Position numbers and translations under genes: made by a program
Notes under the pieces: generated by a model
The model's database searches: none
Seen by the model: only the letters and a program-made list of their open reading frames with translations
Told to the model about the DNA's origin: nothing
Part shown: one piece after another, positions 57,401 through 64,000 of the stretch
How positions within the stretch are numbered: the stretch's first letter is position 1
Layout of the letters: every line of letters starts with the position of its first letter
NCBI GenBank assembly: GCA_947034895.1
Contig: OX344762.1
Location: forward strand, 37,242,760-37,306,759
Direction of reading: 5' to 3'
DNA: 64,000 nucleotides
DNA from: Rhytidiadelphus loreus
Taxonomy: Eukaryota; Streptophyta; Bryopsida; Hypnales; Hylocomiaceae

Positions 57401-60400
57401 CTGACAAAGAATGTGAGCCCTTGTTTTTCCAACTTTTGCAGCATTCGAGGGCATTGCTGCTATGGATCTATTTCTTTATCTTCGATTTTGTTTGGAGACT
57501 GATTGGATCCCTCCATTGACATCCCTGCATTGTAAAATAGTCAATCGGATAATAATGATGATTTTTTGGGGGGGTTACAGTGACGGAGGAACTCTATACT
57601 GTGCCCCATGATGCTACCCGATTCTTCACCGACATGCATCGCATACTTAGGATTGTTTCGCTTGGCAATGTCCGAACTTTGTGTCATCATCGTCTCAAAC
57701 TGCTGGAGCAGGTCTGTTTGCACGATTGCTGTCAGGATGTGTTGCCATGTCGGAGTTGATGCAATTGAATTGTTCCTGATTTCTACGCTTGAGTTGCCAG
57801 AAGTCCGCATAGATTTTTGTAATTATGGTGATCTTGATCATGCTGTTGCTATTTCCTTTCACGTTCAGCCGCCGGTAACAATTTTCTGTAATGACATTCC
57901 TCCTTGTGGGCTGCTATACAGAAATTCAGTTTGCACCTAATGTTGAACGCGGATCGTGAATTTCTTGCTCAAAAAAGTGCACCGCATCGAGATTTCTATA
58001 ACGTGCGGAAAGTAGACACCCACGTGCACCACTCGTCATGCATGAATCAGAAACATCTATTGCGATTCATTAAATCCAAGCTACGGAAAGATTCTGATGA
58101 GGTAAATTGCGAGTTTTTTTTGGTGTCTTGGTGTTTGGTGTCGGGTATTTCTTTCATGTCTGGTTTCTTCGTCAGCCTGTGTTATGATGATCCTCGAGGC
58201 GATGGTTTCCGAACAATTATTTCAAGCCAAATATATTGACTGGTTTCAGAGCAACTGGAACATACAATTAAGCTCTTGTTGGCTAATCCCTACAATTTGC
58301 TGAATTTCCGAGCAGGTTGTCATCCATCGTGATGGGAAGGACCTCACTCTTCGGCAGGTTTTCGAGAGTCTGGATCTCACGGGGTGAGTAATCAATCATC
58401 ATTTTTACTTTCTCATTTATACATACGTGAATTTTCAAGGCACTCTTTTCTCAACCATGTTCTGTGTTCCAGGTGGATTCTTTGGTGTAGCAGCCTGCAC
58501 TGGGCCTACAATTCTTCTGATTTCCTGAAATTTGAATTGTTTCTAGAGTTGCCATGATTGTTTTAGATTTTTGAAGATGGAAATTTAATATTGTGAAAAA
58601 GAAAAATATCAGAACCTGGGATTAATATATATAATGTGTTGACTTTGTGTTACGACTGACTTCAGTTATGACCTGAACGTGGACTTGCTGGATGTCCATG
58701 CGGACAAAAATACATTTCACCGCTTCGACAAGTTCAACTTGAAGTACAATCCTTGTGGTCAGAGTAGGCTAAGAGAGATTTTCCTAAAGCAGGATAATCT
58801 TATTCAAGGTAGAGCTCATACAACATATTGTTTTTTCACCGAAACTAGATCCTATTGAAGATGCGAACTCACTTTTTGGTTATTTCTCGAAGATTGCCTG
58901 ATTACATTTGGTATTCCGAGGTTGGACTATTTGTTACATCTGTTTAGCGTATTCATGTTTGCAACATCCAGTGGCAGTTTACACCTCCTAGCTTGGCGTT
59001 CTCTTTCAAATTTCAGAATGAGTGTACGCGGTTGGGATTTCTTACCATCATGACTTTTGAGAGAAGCTTTTCAGGAATCCGGATTTGGATGCTCTGTAAC
59101 TTCTAATCTGGTATTTCTCGTGGTGTCCTGGAACAGGACGCTTCTTAGCAGAGTTGACCCAGCAAGTGTTTTCGGATCTTAAAGCAAGTAAATACCAGGT
59201 CTGTGAAAAGGTGGTATCAGTGGCCTGCATATATGTTTGCTTCACGCGAGGTTCTGTCACGAACACTTTGTGGACATGAAAGATACCTTGCTCTTGTTTC
59301 CAGTCCATTTACAACTCTGAAGCACTTATGTGACTCATTTATCTGTTGGTGATTCAGATGGCTGAATACAGAATTTCAATTTACGGAAGGAAGCAGAGTG
59401 AGTGGGATCAGTTGGCGAAGTGGATTGTTAACAATGAGCTGCACAGTGAAAATGTCACTTGGCTTATCCAGGTACTTTTTTTTACTTTCTTTGTCGTTGG
59501 GCGGTAATCGTTTGGGAGCAATTTGTTGACAATGAGCATCTTACGCTGTGGTAGTTTTTTTGTCTATTTCTTTCGGTACCATGCGCTTCCTTGGGCTTTT
59601 TTTTGCTCACTCACGCCATGGTTTCTTTTGGTTTCATTGCAGTTACCAAGGCTGTATAATGTGTACAAGGAAATGGGTATAGTTCAGTGTTTTGAGACAA
59701 TCTTGGAAAATGTGTTTACCCCTCTGTTTGAGGTTTCCGTGGATCCGTCCTCTCATCCAGAGCTCCATGTCTTACTCACCCTGGTTAGCAACTTCATTGG
59801 CATCTTTTCTCACGTTTTCTATTTAAATTGTGATCATCTTTCTTGTACATTTTAATCCCCTGAGTGCCCTCAAAGCCCATATTATGGATGATGAACAGAG
59901 TGCTTCCGTCCAAATAACTTCTCATTCATCCAAATTTATGCGTTAATTTAAAAAAGAACCACCTTCCTTTGTGGCCAATATCACGAAATTGATATAAATT
60001 GACAATATCTTTTGTACAAAAGATATAAGCAGTTATGTGTATTGATTCAAAAATGAATCTGAGCGTTTAGAGGGTTAACATAATGCGATTCTCTATTTTT
60101 CTTATGGATCCTGATACCATTATATGAACATTTTGTTGTGTGTATTAGGTGGTGGGGTTTGACATGGTGGATGATGAGAGCAAGCCTGAAAGGCGGCCGA
60201 CAAAGCACATGCAACCACCTGCAAAATGGGATAATCCCTTCAATCCAGCCTATTCATACTGGGCCTATTATGTGTACGCAAACCTCTACGTTCTTAACAA
60301 GGTATGTCATGGTCGACCTTCCATTGTGAGCTCGCTAAATCGTCGCCAGCTTTGTGAATTCGCATTCAGGTTTACACAATTTTGGAAATTCTTGTGTTTG

Positions 60401-62057
60401 TTTACCATGACTCTTCGTGCAAACCATAATAGAAACCTGAAGATATTTGCCTTACCTTTTCCTTCTGGCTAGTCGGAGCTGCTGTGCTCACGCGGCTTCC
60501 ATATTTGTGTTGGCAGTTCAGGGAATCCAAGGGCTTCTCAACCATAAAGTTCCGTCCACATACTGGAGAGGTAAAGGGGATGTCATGGCCTTGTTGTTGT
60601 TGCGTTGGTATACTGTAAAGCTGCTAAGTACGTGATCGTAATGATGCGTAGTAATTGGTCATTGAGAACTGTGAAATGACTGCATTAAATTCAGATCTAA
60701 AATTTTTTTGACTGGATATCAATGATTTTTCAGGCAGGTGATTTGGATCATTTGGCAGCGTCCTTCTTGGTGGCACACAATATCGCTCATGGAAATAATC
60801 TACGCAAAACGCCTGCTCTGCAGTATCTCTATTACCTTGCCCAGGTGTATTTTCCTTCCTCATCTAGTCTGGGAACTTACAATTTGATCTTCAATCACGT
60901 CTTGCCAGTCCTTTGACTTCATCTTTTAGAAGAGATGGTGAAAGATGTGTATCCAACCGTTTCCCTGTCATTGAGTCTCATTTGCAGCTTGAGCTGCTGT
61001 GAGCACAATAATAAAAAAGTCTATAATCATGGAGAGAAACTTAATTATTACGTTGTATTGATATTAGTCTCTTGTCCATGTGGTCTGCAATAATAAGTTT
61101 TGTACTCATATTTTTCTGAATAATTTAACTTGCAGATTGGATTGGCTATGTCTCCATTAAGCAACAACTCCCTCTTCCTGGACTACCACCGCAACCCTTT
61201 TCCCATGTTCTTTTCTCGGGGTCTCAATGTCTCTCTCTCAACTGATGATCCCTTACAAATTCACATGACCAAAGAACCCCTTGTTGAAGAGTACAGCATT
61301 GCTGCACAGGTAACGCCTCTGTCCAATGTTTTGCAGCAGTTCTTTCTGAGTTTTTTGACTGAGGTTGTGCCTGAGATCATCTCTATGTCAACTTCAATCG
61401 CTCTGCGTGTTGGAATCAGGTGTGGAAGTTAAGCGCTTGCGACCTCTGTGAGATTGCTCGCAACTCTGTTTATCAATCAGGGTTCGACCACAGGACGAAG
61501 GTCTGTTCTCTTCTCCTTCATGAAATTCAGAACGTTGTTGTGCCCCGAAAGGTTTTCTTATCCTACTCGAATCGCAATCGGTGTTTGAGTCCCTAGTTCT
61601 TACCACTTCGGCTGTGGATGGTGCAGACACACTGGCTGGGAAAGGATTACTCCAGGAGGGGTCCTGAGGGCAATGATATTCACAAGACGAATGTTCCTCA
61701 CATGCGTGTAGAATTCCGTAATGAGGTACGAATTTCACGTCACTTCCTCTGTTTCAGGTTTATCAAGTCTTGGTTGCAAGGCTCGTATATATACCCTCAT
61801 TGAGTCATACTGATTGCAGCATATTCCTCCTTTAGAAGAGAAATGTGCTTGGATTCTCCCAACAAGACGTTTCAATTGTTTTGTGAATATTGGTTGTATT
61901 CCCCTCAGTAGTGTCACTACCAGTTTGTATAGTGACGCCTTTTTTACTTCAATAATGCTTACCGCAAATTCTTTTATGTGTCGTCCAGGTTTGGTTACAG
62001 GAGATGCAGTATGTATTTTTGGGCAAGGCCAAAATACATGACGTAATTTTCAACTGA
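54406..62057 (+). CDS. AMPD: AMP deaminase, membrane-anchored plant type
   Basis: Converts AMP to IMP plus ammonia in purine salvage and adenylate balance; the Arabidopsis orthologue is FAC1. Nineteen coding exons: 54406-54769, 55508-55761, 56082-56292, 56667-56845, 57361-57412, 57581-57711, 57922-58101, 58316-58383, 58666-58808, 59137-59198, 59358-59471, 59643-59783, 60149-60301, 60517-60570, 60734-60844, 61136-61309, 61420-61500, 61627-61725 and 61989-62057. They total 879 aa, with phase intact throughout and GT-AG introns. Residues 10-33 form the N-terminal membrane helix. Residues 34-270 are a variable acidic linker with an SIxPGLPR-like motif ([11 protein letters not shown]), then [20 protein letters not shown]. 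The catalytic barrel carries VDTHVHH (zinc ligands His431, His433), RPHTGE (His699) and STDDP (Asp776). Length is slightly above the 839 aa of FAC1 because of the linker. Confidence 0.96.
54913..55194. mobile_element. TA-flanked MITE in AMP deaminase intron 1
   Basis: Left CACTAATAATGGTATATAGT GTT, right end reverse-complemented CACTAATGATGGTATTTAGT GTT: 21 of 23 match. TA at 54911-54912 and 55195-55196. Size 282 bp. Several further inverted AACACTA/TAGTGTT copies occur inside. Related by its CACTAA.. ends and TA target to 45451-45699. Confidence 0.8.
59852..60078. mobile_element. TTAA/CCC MITE in AMP deaminase intron 12
   Basis: TTAA/TCCCCTGAGTGCCCTCA on the left and TGAGCGTTTAGAGGG/TTAA on the right, 227 bp. 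The interior shares ATTCATCC-type words with the short TTAA family. It lies between exons ending at 59783 and starting at 60149, leaving both splice sites intact. Confidence 0.7.
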
Positions 62058-62631
62058 TCACCGCGTTGTTTCTCTCGATTCTCAGCTGTGACTTTGTTCT
62101 TTTTAGTCTGAGAATCCCCTTTGTTGAGTTGTGTCTTCCTTTTCTCAAGGAGAGCTTGGCCTTAGTGTCTAGAGGCTTGCAACGACTGTCCCAAGCACCC
62201 CATGTTGATAAGGTGCCTGAAGTTCTTGTGGTTTACAGTGGGTAGTTACGATCTCCGGATTTCCGCTGAGGAATTATATTATGCACTCAAAGCTTTGGCC
62301 CTGGTGCCAGTGCGTTTTTAGCTTATGCTGGCATCAGGGCGTTTTGAGTTGGAGCTGAAAAATCTCAAATATTATGAGGTGCAGTTTGGTACATAGTGGA
62401 TGCTGATCCCTCCATCCACCTTTTTGCTGGGGGAATTTGAAAATATTTTGCATGGATTGTGTACCATTTCGTTCATTTTTGTAGTTGAAAGGGGAATTTA
62501 GGTTTCAGACGTAAGCAGGGGCATTATCATAGACGGCTGTATTGGTTGATTCTTTGCTTTGTTTATAAAGACCATTACTGTACTGTACGTTGTGACCTGC
62601 TTGCTGTGTTGCATTTGGGCTGGTATAGTAA
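62058..62631 (+). other. Probable 3' UTR of AMP deaminase and downstream spacer
   Basis: Thymine-rich sequence without an ORF of note, following the AMP deaminase stop. No clear poly(A) signal could be chosen. Confidence 0.4.
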
Positions 62632-62863
62632 TTAACCCTTAAAAGGGGTGACCTTGGAAATCATCCCTTTTCATTACCATGTGAATCATAGGTTTTAGAA
62701 ATAGCAAAAGCACTCATTGGAAGTCACTATTGTAGAAGATGCCTCCTTTTCCCAATAAAATTTTGAGGATGAGTAGTTGCACTTTTGTCCTACTACAAGC
62801 TACTACAAGGATTCCCTATCTTCCATTGGATGCCAAATGTCTTCCTTGATGTTTAAGGGTTAA
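62632..62863. mobile_element. TTAA/CCC MITE, intact ends
   Basis: TTAA/CCCTTAAAAGGGGTGACC on the left, CTTGATGTTTAAGGG/TTAA on the right, 232 bp. The interior aligns with 16207-16444 in the same orientation (shared ATCC.TTT..ATTAC..TGTGAAT, ATAG.AAAAG.A, CAT.GGAAG, GATGA.TAGTTG.ACTTT.GTCCTAC). A second CTTCCTTGATGTTTAACCCT at 62886 looks like a stray copy of its end. Confidence 0.8.
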
Positions 62864-64000
62864 ACTAAACCAATCCAAATGTTGTCTTCCTTGATGTTTA
62901 ACCCTAGAGCGACGAGAGTCATTGGAGTAGTGTGTGGAGGCCAGAAAAGTGACAAAATTTAGAAGAACCATGTTGGCTAATTGGAAAAGGACTTGCAGAA
63001 AGTAACCATAGGATCTTCGGAATGAACATTGATATTCCCTGTAGAAGGAGAGAAAACTGAGGAAATTGTTGTTCACTTGAAGATCTACAGCTTTGACCAT
63101 GAAGAATGAGGCATTGATCTTGGCGGGTAGCTGTGAACTTTAGCAAAGGGCGTGACCACATGCACAGAGAAAAGCTTTGAAAATTGTGATTGAAATTACA
63201 GTTTGTAGAGGACGATGACAGGAATGCACCCTCGAATTCCTCTCTTATCATCGACCAATGCAATGAGGAATGCATAGCTTGCACTGGCCGCATCCTCGCA
63301 GTCGAAGAGAAAAAAGTGAATTTCGCATTAGCTGACCACGTCCACTATAGAGTGTCCGTCAATGAATATTGCAATTGGCAATTGACATGCCCGTCGTGAC
63401 CACAGGAAGAAACAAAGTGCTTACAAGTAATATAATATAAGGGACATAATGACACTGTCCTATATGCTTCTGTTTTGGGCAGTTCAGTTTGTACGTGACT
63501 TCAAACACCACGCATTCCTTTCCCACCGACAGGAAGCACATGTCGATACGAGATAAGAGTTTGAATCTTGTGATGCATACTACTACCTTCTAAAATCATA
63601 CACAGAGAATAGAGGTGTCGCTCTAGCATAAATTCCAAACAATATTTCATACAAGTGCTTCGTATTTCACATATTCTTATTGAAAACGGCATAGTTTTTG
63701 TGATGCCAACACCCAAAGAAATTTACAGGAGCACACTACAAGAAATCCAACTGAATCTAACATACACTGCTGCATGAAGACGCCTGTTAGCAATCTGCAA
63801 GACATAGTTACGACGTTCCGAGGACCTCCAACGTGGTCCCTGCAGGTGATCGATCATGCGGGAGTACAATTCCCCGTGCATGAATGGCGTGCAACTGTGC
63901 TCGCAGTGATAGCAGACAATGCGGTGGATTTCCAGCATGTTCTATTTGCTGCCTTACACTACCAAGCTACTTTCCATACTAGTACATACCTGCAAGTTCA
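62864..64000. other. Right-edge region, no gene firmly recognised
   Basis: An ORF at 63190-63399 (plus) and one at 63723-63938 (minus, with HRIVCYHCEHSCTPFMHGEL) have balanced composition and could be exons. TTGCAGGTATG on the minus strand at the window end could hold a splice site. No family is recognised and the region runs off the window. Confidence 0.3.

Overview
This is a plant nuclear window. It has short exons with GT-AG introns, an HDA8-type histone deacetylase, a plant AMP deaminase with the N-terminal membrane anchor, and an arabinogalactan-type peptide gene. The transposon load is high and the spacers are AT-rich. Codon use and the repeats suggest a non-seed land plant (bryophyte, lycophyte or fern), but the sequence alone does not fix the species.

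Four genes are rebuilt exon by exon with reading phase kept across all junctions: an HDA8-like histone deacetylase (minus, 2292-6326, 377 aa), an unrecognised polytopic membrane protein (plus, 17018-20224, 281 aa), spliceosomal SmF (plus, 26822-28147, 87 aa) and AMP deaminase (plus, 54406-62057, 19 coding exons, 879 aa). A fifth, single-exon gene encodes a 72-aa secreted Pro/Ala-rich peptide (32820-33038). A broken inverted copy of it lies at 36290-36503. The genes are unrelated housekeeping or cell-surface genes, with no operon-like logic.

The rest is mostly mobile DNA. The left edge holds Ty3/gypsy RNase H and integrase fragments. A decayed pogo-type DDE transposase lies at 8172-9170. About eleven elements end in CCC(T/C)...(A/G)GGG flanked by TTAA, the piggyBac signature. 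One copy is inserted in another exactly at a TTAA (49029-50952). Four short elements share CATTA...TAATG termini, and two independent inferred empty sites show they inserted without target-site duplication. Two related CACTA elements (24081-26067 and 43276-45812) have 3-bp duplications. There are TA-flanked MITEs, one inside a CACTA element and one in AMP deaminase intron 1, and an element with an 8-bp duplication at 46381-46752. A roughly 4-kb near-perfect palindrome (38664-42640) carries a spliced ORF in each arm and tandem repeats at its ends.

The strongest candidates for something undescribed are the TTAA/CCC family in a plant, the CATTA family that leaves no target duplication, and the large fold-back palindrome.
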